Assembly (NCBI RefSeq): GCF_020179605.1
Contig: NZ_JAINZO010000002.1
Coordinates: 1,116,001 to 1,180,000, forward strand
Origin: Geomonas agri
Lineage (GTDB): Bacteria; Desulfobacterota; Desulfuromonadia; Geobacterales; Geobacteraceae
Length of the DNA: 64,000 bases
Reading direction: 5' to 3'
The notes under the pieces were generated by a model. It was not told the DNA's origin. It was given only the letters and a program-made list of their open reading frames with translations, and searched no databases. This document shows, piece after piece, positions 29,866 through 37,432 of the stretch. Within the stretch, counting starts at the first letter, position 1; the number at the start of each line of letters is the position of its first letter. A program made the position numbers and the translations under genes.

Positions 29866-31746
29866 CTACCGCTTCGAACTCCGCTTCCCACCCTTCTTCT
29901 TGCGGTCTCTTTCTTTAACGGTCGATTTTTTCTTCTTAGCCGGCTTGCTCGACCGGGACTTCTGCGCTTTCACATGGTGCTTGCTATCCGCGCTTAGCTT
30001 GCTCCACAGTTCGACGGGCTCCAGCATGTCGGGATCGGCTTTTCTAGCTGCGGCGAACGCCTCCCGCGCCTTGTCGCGGTCTCCCTCCTTGAGGTAGAGC
30101 TTTCCCATTGCGTTCAGGGCGCGGGCGTGGTCTGGTTTGAGCTTGAGCGCAGCGTCGAACTGCCGGAACGCTTTATCGTCCTCCCGCTTGAAGGCGTAGA
30201 TGACGCCGAGGCGGTACTGGCTGTCGGCGCTTTGCGGATTGAGCCGAGCATCCTCTTCCAGGACGAGGACCGTGTCATCGTAACGCTTTTGCTTCACAAG
30301 AAGCGAGATGAGAGCATCCCGCGCCTGCGAGTTCCTCGGGTCGATCTGCAGGGCGTCGCGCAGGTGCCGTTCGGCCTGTTCGGGCTGTTTCATACGCAGG
30401 AGCAAGAACGCGACGCTGCGATGGGCCTCGCTGTTGGATGAGTCGAGGGCGAGCGCCTTGTCGTAGGCGGCAGCGGCGTCCTTGTACGCGTGTCGCTTCT
30501 CCAGCAGTCGGGCGAGTTTCAGGTAGTTGATGGGATTGTCGGTCTGCCGGGACACGAGTTCCCGGTAGGAAGCGATGGCCTCATCCAACTCACCGCGCAG
30601 GGCGTGGATGTCGGCCAGCCGCCTGTGGGCGTCGCTGTTGCCAGGGTCGAGCCGCAGCGCTGCCGCGAAGTTGGCCACTGCCTCGTCGAGATCTCCTTTG
30701 CGCTCGTAAAGGGTGCCCAGGTGGTAGCGCAGCCGGGAGGAATCCTCCTTCCGGCGCAGGGCGTCCTCGTAGGCCGAGAGCGCTTCGGCATCCCGCCCGG
30801 CCGCCAGTTGGGCGTCCCCCAGTTTCTCGCGCACCCCCGCGGTGTCCGGGTTCTTCACCAGCAACGAGCCGTACTCTGCGGCGGCCAGAGCGAAATCACC
30901 GGCATCCTCGTACTTGGCCGCCCGCTTGAGGTGGTCAGCTACGGTGACGGCGCGCTGCACTCCTGCCAGCACGTACTCCTGTTCCGCCTCATCCCGCTTG
31001 CCCATCACCTCGAGCAACTGCGCCAGCCGGAAATGGGCATTGGCGTTGGCGGGAGCCACCCTGATCGCCTGGCGCAGGTGAGCGGCAGCCTGATCGAACA
31101 GCTTGCCATCCTGGTACAGGGCGGCCAGTTCCAGGTGAACGGTGACGTTGTCCGGTTCCAGGCGCAGCGCTTCCCGCAGTGACTCCAGGGCGTGCTGCTG
31201 GTCGCCAAGGCCGGTGTAGCTGCGGGCGATGCCGAGGTGGAGTGCGACGTCGCCTGCGAAGGCGGATTGCGCCTGCCGGTACTGGGCCAGCGCCAGCGCG
31301 TACAGTTTCCCTTCCAGGAAAATGTCGGCGAGGGCGCGGGCGTAGCGCGGGTCATCTTGCTGCCGGGCGGCATCGAAGAGGAGGACGGACGCCTCCTCGC
31401 GGTTACCCTTGGTGAGCAGCAATAGCCCGAGGCGCCCCTTCGCCTGCAGGAAGTTCGGGGTTTTGGCAACCGCGTTGCGGTATGCGGCAACGGCGTCCTC
31501 GTTTTTCCCTTGCGCCTCGAGAGAAACCCCTTTGAGATAAAGCGCGGCACCGCCGTCGGGGCATAGCGCCTGCACTTTTTTCACAGCCTGGTCCCGGTCG
31601 GACACACGGCTTTCAGGGGTGATTTTTTGGGTGTTTTCTAGTGCTTCGGTGCATTTGTCCTTGCTCCCCCAGGTAAAACCCATTGAAAGAAAGGCGAGCA
31701 GGACCAGGCCGGACCGCAGGGGCCGGCGTAGCGGCGTGTGGTGCAT
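29866..31746 (-). CDS. Secreted tetratricopeptide repeat protein
   Basis: 626 residues. An N-terminal hydrophobic signal (SGLVLLAFLSMGFTWG) is followed by about fifteen TPR units from residue 60 to 590, with typical A-x-LYLKG, A-YRNAV, PDNAxAHxxLA and G-LYLKEGDRDKAREAF patterns. The last 40 residues are highly basic (KSRSSKPAKKKK), unusual for an exported protein and perhaps a contact to lipopolysaccharide or peptidoglycan. It lies 46 bp after pal in the same direction, so it is probably expressed with it as an envelope scaffold. Confidence 0.87.
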   Translation of the reverse strand: MHHTPLRRPLRSGLVLLAFLSMGFTWGSKDKCTEALENTQKITPESRVSDRDQAVKKVQALCPDGGAALYLKGVSLEAQGKNEDAVAAYRNAVAKTPNFLQAKGRLGLLLLTKGNREEASVLLFDAARQQDDPRYARALADIFLEGKLYALALAQYRQAQSAFAGDVALHLGIARSYTGLGDQQHALESLREALRLEPDNVTVHLELAALYQDGKLFDQAAAHLRQAIRVAPANANAHFRLAQLLEVMGKRDEAEQEYVLAGVQRAVTVADHLKRAAKYEDAGDFALAAAEYGSLLVKNPDTAGVREKLGDAQLAAGRDAEALSAYEDALRRKEDSSRLRYHLGTLYERKGDLDEAVANFAAALRLDPGNSDAHRRLADIHALRGELDEAIASYRELVSRQTDNPINYLKLARLLEKRHAYKDAAAAYDKALALDSSNSEAHRSVAFLLLRMKQPEQAERHLRDALQIDPRNSQARDALISLLVKQKRYDDTVLVLEEDARLNPQSADSQYRLGVIYAFKREDDKAFRQFDAALKLKPDHARALNAMGKLYLKEGDRDKAREAFAAARKADPDMLEPVELWSKLSADSKHHVKAQKSRSSKPAKKKKSTVKERDRKKKGGKRSSKR

Positions 31747-31792
31747 GTCATGACCTTAAAACGTTGAGGGGCCGACATGCGGCCCCTCTCGG

Positions 31793-32389
31793 TTACTTGT
31801 TGATGCTGAACTCGTCGCGCCTGTTCTTGGCCCAGGCGGCCTCGTCGTGGCCGGCAACGGCGGGCTTCTCCTCACCGTAGCCGATGGTGGAAAGGCGGCT
31901 GGCGGGAATTCCCAGGGACACCAGGTACTTCATCGCCGACTGGGCACGGCGCTCGCTCAGGGCGAGGTTGTACTCGTCGGAGCCGCGCTCGTCGCAGTTA
32001 CCCTCGATGCGGATCTTCACGTTAGGCATAGCCTTGAGTTTCGCGTAATTCTCGGTCAGCGTCTTCCTGGCGGCATCGCTCAGCACGTCGGAGTCGAAGT
32101 CGAAGTAGATCTTTTCGAGAGCGCCGGCCAGTGCGGCTTCATTCTTGGTGAGCGGCGCGGGCTGCGACTGGATCGAATCAGCCTTGATGGTCGAGGACGG
32201 CAGAGCGGTGGTTGCCGGCGCGGCCTGCTGGGCGGGGGTAGGAGCCTGGGTCGGGGCGGGGGCTGCCTGGGTGGTTGCGGACGGTGCGACCGCTTGGTCA
32301 GCCTTGACGGTCTGCTGCTTGGCGCAGCCGCTAGCGATGAGTACGCCTGTGCAAAGAACCGGCACGAGCCGCTTCAGAGTATTTTTCAT
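31793..32389 (-). CDS. pal: Peptidoglycan-associated lipoprotein, OmpA family
   Basis: 198 residues. Lipoprotein signal with lipobox IASG-C22. A Pro/Ala/Thr/Gln-rich linker (25-75) leads to an OmpA-like peptidoglycan-binding domain (about 90-198): IYFDFDSDVLSDAA, the diaminopimelate-binding region EGNCDERGSDEYNLALSERR and the final GYGEEKP and NRRDEFSI. Acts in the outer membrane Tol-Pal link. The tol genes that normally precede pal are not in the window; a TPR gene follows. Confidence 0.93.
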   Translation of the reverse strand: MKNTLKRLVPVLCTGVLIASGCAKQQTVKADQAVAPSATTQAAPAPTQAPTPAQQAAPATTALPSSTIKADSIQSQPAPLTKNEAALAGALEKIYFDFDSDVLSDAARKTLTENYAKLKAMPNVKIRIEGNCDERGSDEYNLALSERRAQSAMKYLVSLGIPASRLSTIGYGEEKPAVAGHDEAAWAKNRRDEFSINK

Positions 32390-32505
32390 GAATTCCTCCC
32401 TTTATGCTTTTATCGATTGTTGACGCGACGGAGCGCGTGCGGGACGCAATGGCCCGCTGTTCATTCACTGTGTGACCGGAAAACGTTGCTTCGAAGTAGC
32501 GGGTG

Positions 32506-32841
32506 TCAGACAGCGGGGGCAGGGGGCGCCCGGGAACGGTTGGAGAAAAGCGGGGAGGCCGCCACGCCGCGGAAGACGGGCGGATATGTGGTATGGAAGA
32601 TGGTGTGGACAACCGGCTCGCACACCCGAGCCAGTTCGGCCGGGAAGTGATCCAGGGCCTTCTTGGCCACGGCCTGGTGCGACTTCTTGAACTGCTCCTC
32701 GATGTAAGCGCGGGGTTTCGGCTTGGGCTGGTTCGGACTCGACAGGTCCGGTCCCCGCATCCCGAACGCGAGGACGCAGATCGAGCCTACCAGGGTGACC
32801 AGTAACGACAGGCTTTTATGGCTGAGAGTCTTTTTGATCAT
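32506..32841 (-). CDS. Hypothetical membrane-anchored small protein
   Basis: 111 residues from the ATG at 32839-32841 (MIKKTLSHKSLSLLVTLVGS); an upstream start would add 42 residues without hydrophobic or family features. A single N-terminal membrane helix or signal is followed by a basic region (PNQPKPKPRAYIEEQFKKSH) and a short helical part. No family is recognised and no clear ribosome site is seen, so it is only moderately supported. Confidence 0.5.
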   Translation of the reverse strand: MIKKTLSHKSLSLLVTLVGSICVLAFGMRGPDLSSPNQPKPKPRAYIEEQFKKSHQAVAKKALDHFPAELARVCEPVVHTIFHTTYPPVFRGVAASPLFSNRSRAPPAPAV

Positions 32842-32912
32842 GGATGACTGTGTGCCGAAAAGGTTGTACCAGACAACAATATATATCCTATCCCTATCGG
32901 AAAGACAACTAC

Positions 32913-33203
32913 CTACTTGATGCAGACTCGCCGCACCTCGTGGATGTAAGTCAGCCCCTGCAGACACTTCAGTATCCCGTCCTGTTTCAGCGTAGTCATG
33001 CCATCGGCTATGGCCTGCTCTCTCAGCCGTGCAACCTCAGCCTTCCCCTTGATCAAAGCCTTCATTTCGTCAGTGCAGTCAAGCAGTTCGTGCAGCACGG
33101 GGTTGTTCACCTTGACCGGGGCCCTGCGCTCATTTTTGAGGCGGTCCGGGCGGATCCGCTTCAGGATCTCGTCCAGTAGGGGCCATCCTCGATGACGTCT
33201 CAC
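32913..33203 (-). pseudogene. C-terminal fragment of a PilB/GspE-type secretion ATPase
   Basis: 96 codons whose second half reads HELLDCTDEMKALIKGKAEV, then LREQAIADGMTTLKQDGILK and CLQGLTYIHEVRRVC. This matches the last 60-70 residues of PilB/GspE ATPases (HELL-xx-(T/D)(D/E)EI..LI, A...GM.TL..DG..K...G.T...EV.R). The 400 or more residues carrying the Walker and Asp/His boxes are missing upstream. A GTG start is possible, but the piece cannot be a functional ATPase. Interpreted as a remnant. Confidence 0.65.
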
Positions 33204-33396
33204 CCTGTATCAGGGGAGAGTGGACTGTGTCGGCTACGGATAATCCTAAAGGGACAGCTTCCTTTAAAGTTTCCAAAGCTAGTCCCGAAATGTTCTAAGT
33301 ACTGCTATTCGGCAGGTTATCTGGTCACTGAAGGGAAACGGAGATCATTCACGCTGACGTAAAGTGTGGCTGTGCTGACTCTACCCATCGCGATAG

Positions 33397-33722
33397 TCCT
33401 TCGCGCGGGACACCACCAGCCGGCCGCGACTCTTCGCCACGGACAACATCAGCGGCACCTATTTAGGGACAACCGTGCTCGGCAGCGTCACCCTGAACCA
33501 GACCACCTCCGGTACCGGGTACGGCGTTTCCGGCATCGCGCTCACCTTCAGCATCAAGCAGTGGGACACCACCAGCAACAAGTGGTCTGCCTCGACTTCT
33601 TTGGCAACAGTGGTGTGGTGAACGGAATGGCTAACGTTCAGTTCAACGGGGTGGCAGGCGGCAAGATCAACGCCAACGGTGCCGGCACCTTCACGGGGAC
33701 GGCAGCGGGCATGGCGAGGTAG
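33397..33722 (+). pseudogene. Frameshifted remnant of an unidentified secreted/repetitive protein
   Basis: Two adjoining frames give protein-like text: 33397-33620 contains DNISGTYLGTTVLGSVTLNQ and KQWDTTSNKWSAS before TGA, and a second frame from about 33600 to 33722 contains NGMANVQFNGVAGGKINANG and ends GTFTGTAAGMAR. Both are rich in Gly, Thr, Asn and Ser like surface or filament-type beta proteins. A single shift near 33595-33610 would join them. No start codon with ribosome site is found. Family unknown. Confidence 0.5.
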
Positions 33723-33738
33723 CCAAAGGAAGGTGGGA

Positions 33739-34980
33739 ATGCGCAGCTTTTCCGCGAAAAAGGCTTTTGCTTCGGTTTACATGGTTTCCTACCTGGTTGT
33801 CGGGGTCGCAATCGTGCTGACGGTCAACCACCAGCAGCGCGATGCCGCTCTCGTCGAGGCGCAGGAGAAGGCGCGGCTGATCCTCGACAGCAAGCTCGCC
33901 ATCCACAGCTACTTCTCGAAGCAGCTCAAGCCGAAACTTTTCGAGCTTACGGACCGGTATCGTTCCGAGCAGTACTTCGACCCGGTCTGGATGTCGTCAA
34001 CCTACGCGGTGCGCGAGATCGACGGCTACAACAAAGCTTTCTCCAAGAAGGATTACTACTACAAGGAGTGCGCGATCAACGCCAGAAGCCCACTTAACGA
34101 GGCGGATGAGGTCGAGCGCGCTTTTCTGGAGGAACTGAAGAAGGATCCCGCGATGGATTCGCGGTCCGGGATCAGGGGGATCGGCGGCAGGCCCTTCTTT
34201 GTGGTGATGCGTCGTGGCGAGAGCATGGAGAAAGACTGCCTGCGCTGTCACAGTAACCCGGATAAGGCTCCTGCCGACCTGGTGCGGGAGTATGGCCCCA
34301 TGCGCAGCTTCAACCGCCATGAAGGGGAGCTGGTTTCGGCGGTGTCCATCCGGATTCCCCTGGAGCAGGCCTATGCCAGCGCAAATCGGCTCTCGTTCCA
34401 CTTGTCCGTTCTGCTGCTCGCCATCCTGGGGGGGGCATCCTTGCTGCAGTTCCTGTTGATGGATGATATGCTGCTGCGCCCGCTAGGCTTGTTGCGTGAC
34501 CGCACCGATGCGATCCTGCGGGATGAAAGCCGGTTGGGGCAGGATATACCCCAACTGTCGCGGGCCAGGGAGTTGGTGGAACTGACCGGCACGTTCAACG
34601 ATCTCTCCCGGCACCTGCGTGCGGAAAGGGAAGGGCTGGTGGGGCAGGTTCGGCAGAGGACCGCGGAATTGCAGGACCTGAACCAGACCCTGGAGCAGGA
34701 CGTGGCTGATCGTAAGGCGATCCAGGCGGAATTGGCGGCCAAGGTGGAACAGTTGGAGGCTGCGCTGGCGAAGGTGCGTATCCTGGAGGGCGTGATACCG
34801 ATTTGTTCCTACTGCAAGAAGATCCGTAAGGACGAGGAAATCTGGCAACAGATGGAACTCTATATCTCCGAGCATACCGATGCCATGTTCAGTCATGGCA
34901 TCTGCCCCTCCTGTTTCGAGGAGCACTGCAAGGCGGGAAAACAGGGGGAGCTGGAGGGTGAGGATGATGAGGAGTTTTAA
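33739..34980 (+). CDS. Membrane heme sensor (DUF3365-type) with HAMP and C-terminal Cys-rich tail, no kinase domain
   Basis: 413 residues from the ATG at 33739, preceded by AAGGAAGGTGGG. N-terminal membrane helix (12-30), periplasmic DUF3365/Tll0287-like sensor domain with INARSPLN and heme c motif C167-LR-C170-H171, second helix (about 227-248), HAMP and a long coiled coil (about 295-365). It ends with a conserved tail, CSYCKKIRKDEEIW then FSHGICPSCFEEHC, whose two CxxC pairs may bind zinc; this tail is common at the ends of Geobacter-type signalling proteins. No kinase, cyclase or methyl-accepting region follows, so it probably signals by contact with another protein. Confidence 0.85.
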   Translation: MRSFSAKKAFASVYMVSYLVVGVAIVLTVNHQQRDAALVEAQEKARLILDSKLAIHSYFSKQLKPKLFELTDRYRSEQYFDPVWMSSTYAVREIDGYNKAFSKKDYYYKECAINARSPLNEADEVERAFLEELKKDPAMDSRSGIRGIGGRPFFVVMRRGESMEKDCLRCHSNPDKAPADLVREYGPMRSFNRHEGELVSAVSIRIPLEQAYASANRLSFHLSVLLLAILGGASLLQFLLMDDMLLRPLGLLRDRTDAILRDESRLGQDIPQLSRARELVELTGTFNDLSRHLRAEREGLVGQVRQRTAELQDLNQTLEQDVADRKAIQAELAAKVEQLEAALAKVRILEGVIPICSYCKKIRKDEEIWQQMELYISEHTDAMFSHGICPSCFEEHCKAGKQGELEGEDDEEF

Positions 34981-34986
34981 CAACGC

Positions 34987-35008
34987 CGGCCCAAGGGCCG
35001 ACTTTTCC
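34987..35008 (+). terminator. Probable weak intrinsic terminator
   Basis: CGGCC-CAAG-GGCCG followed by ACTTTTCC, seven bases after the heme-sensor stop. Short stem, so only moderate support. Confidence 0.55.
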
Positions 35009-35009
35009 T

Positions 35010-35165
35010 TTGACGGGGCTGGCCGATGTCATCCAGGTAGATATCGTTCAGGTCGCTGAAAAACACGTGGTTGCCGTAAATGGTGGGGTGTACCGGTCCT
35101 GGCTGCAGCCGGTGAGGGCTGTCTCCTTTCCTTTAACCACGTCGAGGAAGTGGACGGGGGGCATC
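35010..35165 (-). pseudogene. Frameshifted fragment of a TolB-like beta-propeller repeat protein
   Basis: Reading the minus strand, one frame gives LDVVKGKETALTGCSQDRYT and a second frame, after a shift near 35084-35090 (CCCC run), gives PTIYGNHVFFSDLNDIYLDD. Joined, they match a propeller repeat of the form D(V/I)..K.ET.LT....D.Y.PAIYGN.VV(F/W)SD..N.DIYLYD. No intact gene surrounds it. A decayed piece of a surface or periplasmic propeller protein. Confidence 0.55.
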
Positions 35166-35274
35166 GCTGGTTTGGGTGCATCTGACAGTTTGTGGTATGC
35201 TGTTAGGCGGCGCATACAGCAAAGCAAGCGCCGTTTGAGCTACCTACAACACCTACTGAGAGATGGAGGACGAC

Positions 35275-36168
35275 ATGCGAAGATTGCGTTACGGCTTCAT
35301 TGTGCTGGGGTTGGTGTTCTGTCTGGCGACATCTGCGACAGCCTCGGTCAGCGTTGGCATAGGCATCGGTCTTCCCAACGTAAGCATCGGTATCAATCTG
35401 GGAGGGTATCCTGATCTGAGACCCATCCCGGGCTATCCTGTCTATTACGCACCCAACGTCTACGGCAACTACTTCTTCTACGACGGCATGTACTGGGTCT
35501 TCTGGAACGATGCCTGGTATGCGAGCTCCTGGTACAACGGCCCGTGGGCGCTGGTTGACCCGTACGTGGTGCCGGTCTACATCCTGCGCGTCCCGGTACG
35601 TTATTACCGCGAACCGCCCCCCTATTTCCGGGGCTGGGGGCCGGACCGTCCGCCGCGCTGGGGCCAGCATTGGGGACGCGGTTGGGAAGATCGTCGTCAC
35701 GGCTGGGACCGCTGGGACCGCAGCAGGGCTCCGCGACGGGCACCGCTGCCGACCTATCAGCGTAGCTACTCAGGTGACCGCTACCCGGGCGTAGATCAAC
35801 AGCGCCGCCTGAACAGGGAAAGCTATCGCTACGAACCGCGCAACCCCGCGGTGCGTCAACACATGAGGGCTGTTGAACAACGCCCGGCGGCACCGGCACC
35901 CCGCCAGGAACGCCCTGTGATGAGAGGGCCGGCAGCTGCGCCTCCTGCACAGGCGCCGATGAGAATGGAGCAGCGGCCGCCGCAGGGCGTGGAACCAAGG
36001 CATGAGCAGCGCATGGAGCAAAGGCACGAGCAGCGCATGGAGCGCCAGGAGCAGCGAATGCCTGAACGGATGCCGGAAAGAATGGATCGGATGGAAAGAG
36101 GCGGCGGTGGTGAGCGGGGAGGCGGCCCGGGACGCGGGCCGGATAGAGACGAAGGCCGCGGCCGCTGA
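35275..36168 (+). CDS. Secreted Tyr/Trp/Pro-rich protein with Met/Gln/Arg-rich tail, function unknown
   Basis: 297 residues from the ATG at 35275, placed five bases after GATGGAGGAC; the in-frame ATG at 35263 sits inside that ribosome site. Signal peptide (LRYGFIVLGLVFCLATSATA). Residues 25-45 are glycine/isoleucine-rich (VSVGIGIGLPNVSIGINLGG). Residues 50-115 are aromatic (YPVYYAPNVYGNYFFYDGMY, ASSWYNGPWALVDP), resembling proteins with YXX/WXXGXW-type repeats found near c-type cytochromes. From residue 200 on it is Arg/Gln/Met/Glu-rich with MEQRHEQRMERQEQRMPERM-like near-repeats. Probably intrinsically disordered and exported. Own terminator. Confidence 0.75.
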   Translation: MRRLRYGFIVLGLVFCLATSATASVSVGIGIGLPNVSIGINLGGYPDLRPIPGYPVYYAPNVYGNYFFYDGMYWVFWNDAWYASSWYNGPWALVDPYVVPVYILRVPVRYYREPPPYFRGWGPDRPPRWGQHWGRGWEDRRHGWDRWDRSRAPRRAPLPTYQRSYSGDRYPGVDQQRRLNRESYRYEPRNPAVRQHMRAVEQRPAAPAPRQERPVMRGPAAAPPAQAPMRMEQRPPQGVEPRHEQRMEQRHEQRMERQEQRMPERMPERMDRMERGGGGERGGGPGRGPDRDEGRGR

Positions 36169-36186
36169 TAGTGCAGATTGCTAGCG

Positions 36187-36230
36187 AAAAGAAGAGCCCC
36201 TCCCTGTATCGGGAGGGGCTCTTCTTTTCC
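36187..36230. terminator. Bidirectional intrinsic terminator
   Basis: GAAGAGCCCCTCCC / GGGAGGGGCTCTTC, 14-bp perfect stem, 6-nt loop, AAAA on the left and TTTT on the right. Serves the convergent genes ending at 36168 and 36247. Confidence 0.92.
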
Positions 36231-36246
36231 ATCGGCTGCGCAAGGA

Positions 36247-36609
36247 CTAGGGCTGGCTGCCGGCTTGAGCGTAGTTGCGCCCCCAGTCGCACATCAATTC
36301 CAGGATGGGGAAGATGGTCCGTCCCTGCTCGGTCAAGGAGTACTCGACCTTAGGCGGGACCTGCGGGTAGACCTTTCTGTGTACCAGCCCGTCCATCTCC
36401 AGCTCGCGTAGCTGTTGGGTCAGCATCTTTCTCGTAGTATCTGAGAACTGCCGCTGCAGGTCGGAGAAGCGCATGGTCTCCTGCGCCAGGTGCCAGAGGA
36501 TGGACGCCTTCCACTTGCCGCCGACCAGCGCCAGCGTCACGTCGATGCCGCACTTGTACTCCCTGTCCCTTAGTGTCATAAGTTCCGTTGCCGCTTGATC
36601 CTGCTGCAT
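36247..36609 (-). CDS. HxlR-family winged-helix transcriptional regulator
   Basis: 120 residues from the ATG at 36607-36609, which has a GGGGAAG ribosome site; an ATG at 36630 adds seven residues without one. HxlR features: a Cys near the N-terminus of the domain (YKCGIDVTLALVGGKWKASI), LWHLAQETMRFSDLQRQF and LTQQLRELEMDGLVHRKVYP with the wing VEYSLTEQGR. Family members sense redox or electrophiles, often via this Cys. Divergent from the flavoprotein and nitroreductase genes, which it probably controls together with its own gene. Confidence 0.92.
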   Translation of the reverse strand: MQQDQAATELMTLRDREYKCGIDVTLALVGGKWKASILWHLAQETMRFSDLQRQFSDTTRKMLTQQLRELEMDGLVHRKVYPQVPPKVEYSLTEQGRTIFPILELMCDWGRNYAQAGSQP

Positions 36610-36644
36610 ACTCTTCCCCGCCTTTGCCATGGTTACTAAAAAGG

Positions 36645-36675
36645 TACTGTGTTTCGTTAGAGATACTACGTTTCG
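36645..36675. promoter_or_regulatory. Direct-repeat operator candidate for the HxlR regulator
   Basis: TACTGTGTTTCG (36645-36656) and TACTACGTTTCG (36664-36675): 10 of 12 identical, starts 19 bp apart, about two helical turns. They lie just upstream of the sigma-70 type promoter of the plus-strand operon and next to the HxlR start. Confidence 0.5.
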
Positions 36676-36688
36676 AAAAAGTTCGTTA

Positions 36689-36718
36689 TTGACGCTTGGG
36701 AACTAATGGTCCTATATA
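36689..36718 (+). promoter_or_regulatory. Sigma-70-type promoter for the flavoprotein-nitroreductase operon
   Basis: TTGACG at 36689-36694 and TATATA at 36713-36718, 18-bp spacer, about 57 bases before the GGGAGGAG ribosome site of the gene at 36783. Confidence 0.6.
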
Positions 36719-36782
36719 GCGCATCCGTCAAAAAAAGAAAAGTACCCGGTTCACCTATACCGGCCAAACGGGAGGAGCAGAT

Positions 36783-37418
36783 ATGAAAGTCGTCGCATTC
36801 AACGGCAGCCCCAACAAGGAAGGGAACACGTACCATGCCATCAAGATCGCGGCCGCCGAGCTTGAGAAAGAGGGCGTAGAGGTCGAGATCGTCCACGTGG
36901 GTAACAAGGCCATCCGTGGCTGCGTCGCCTGTTATCAGTGTGTGAAGAACCAGAACGAACAGTGCGCCATCAAGGACGACGAGGTTAACGAGTGGGTCCA
37001 GAAGATGAAAGGGGCTGACGGCATCATCATCGGTTCCCCGGTGCACTATTCTGGCGTGGGCGGCACCATGAAGTCGTTCCTGGATCGCGCTTTCTTCGTT
37101 GCCGGGGTGAACGGTGGGTTGTTGCGCCACAAGGTGGGAGCCGCGGTCGTGGCGGTGCGCCGCTCGGGTGGGGTCACCACCTTCGACGAGCTGAACCACT
37201 TCCTGAACTACTCCGAGATGCTACTGGCTACCTCCAACTACTGGAACGTGATCCACGGCCGCGTGCCGGGCGAGGCGCTGCAGGATGCGGAAGGGGTGCA
37301 GATCATGCGCGTTCTGGGCAGGAAGATCGTCTGGCTCATGAGGCTTCTGGAAAACGGCAAGGGCGTGGTGCCCGAGCCGGAGCGTGAAGCCAAGGTCATG
37401 ACCAACTTCATCAGGTAA
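36783..37418 (+). CDS. NADPH-dependent FMN reductase / iron-sulfur flavoprotein family
   Basis: 211 residues, flavodoxin-like fold. FMN phosphate loop NGSPNKEGNTYHAI at residues 7-20, a Cys cluster GCVACYQCVKNQNEQC (about 46-62) resembling iron-sulfur flavoproteins, and IIIGSPVHYSGVGGTMKSFL with the isoalloxazine contacts. Uses NAD(P)H or ferredoxin electrons to reduce flavin or small molecules. 14 bp before the nitroreductase; both probably respond to the divergent HxlR regulator, as in electrophile or quinone detoxification. Confidence 0.88.
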   Translation: MKVVAFNGSPNKEGNTYHAIKIAAAELEKEGVEVEIVHVGNKAIRGCVACYQCVKNQNEQCAIKDDEVNEWVQKMKGADGIIIGSPVHYSGVGGTMKSFLDRAFFVAGVNGGLLRHKVGAAVVAVRRSGGVTTFDELNHFLNYSEMLLATSNYWNVIHGRVPGEALQDAEGVQIMRVLGRKIVWLMRLLENGKGVVPEPEREAKVMTNFIR

Positions 37419-37432
37419 TCGGGAGAGAAGCG

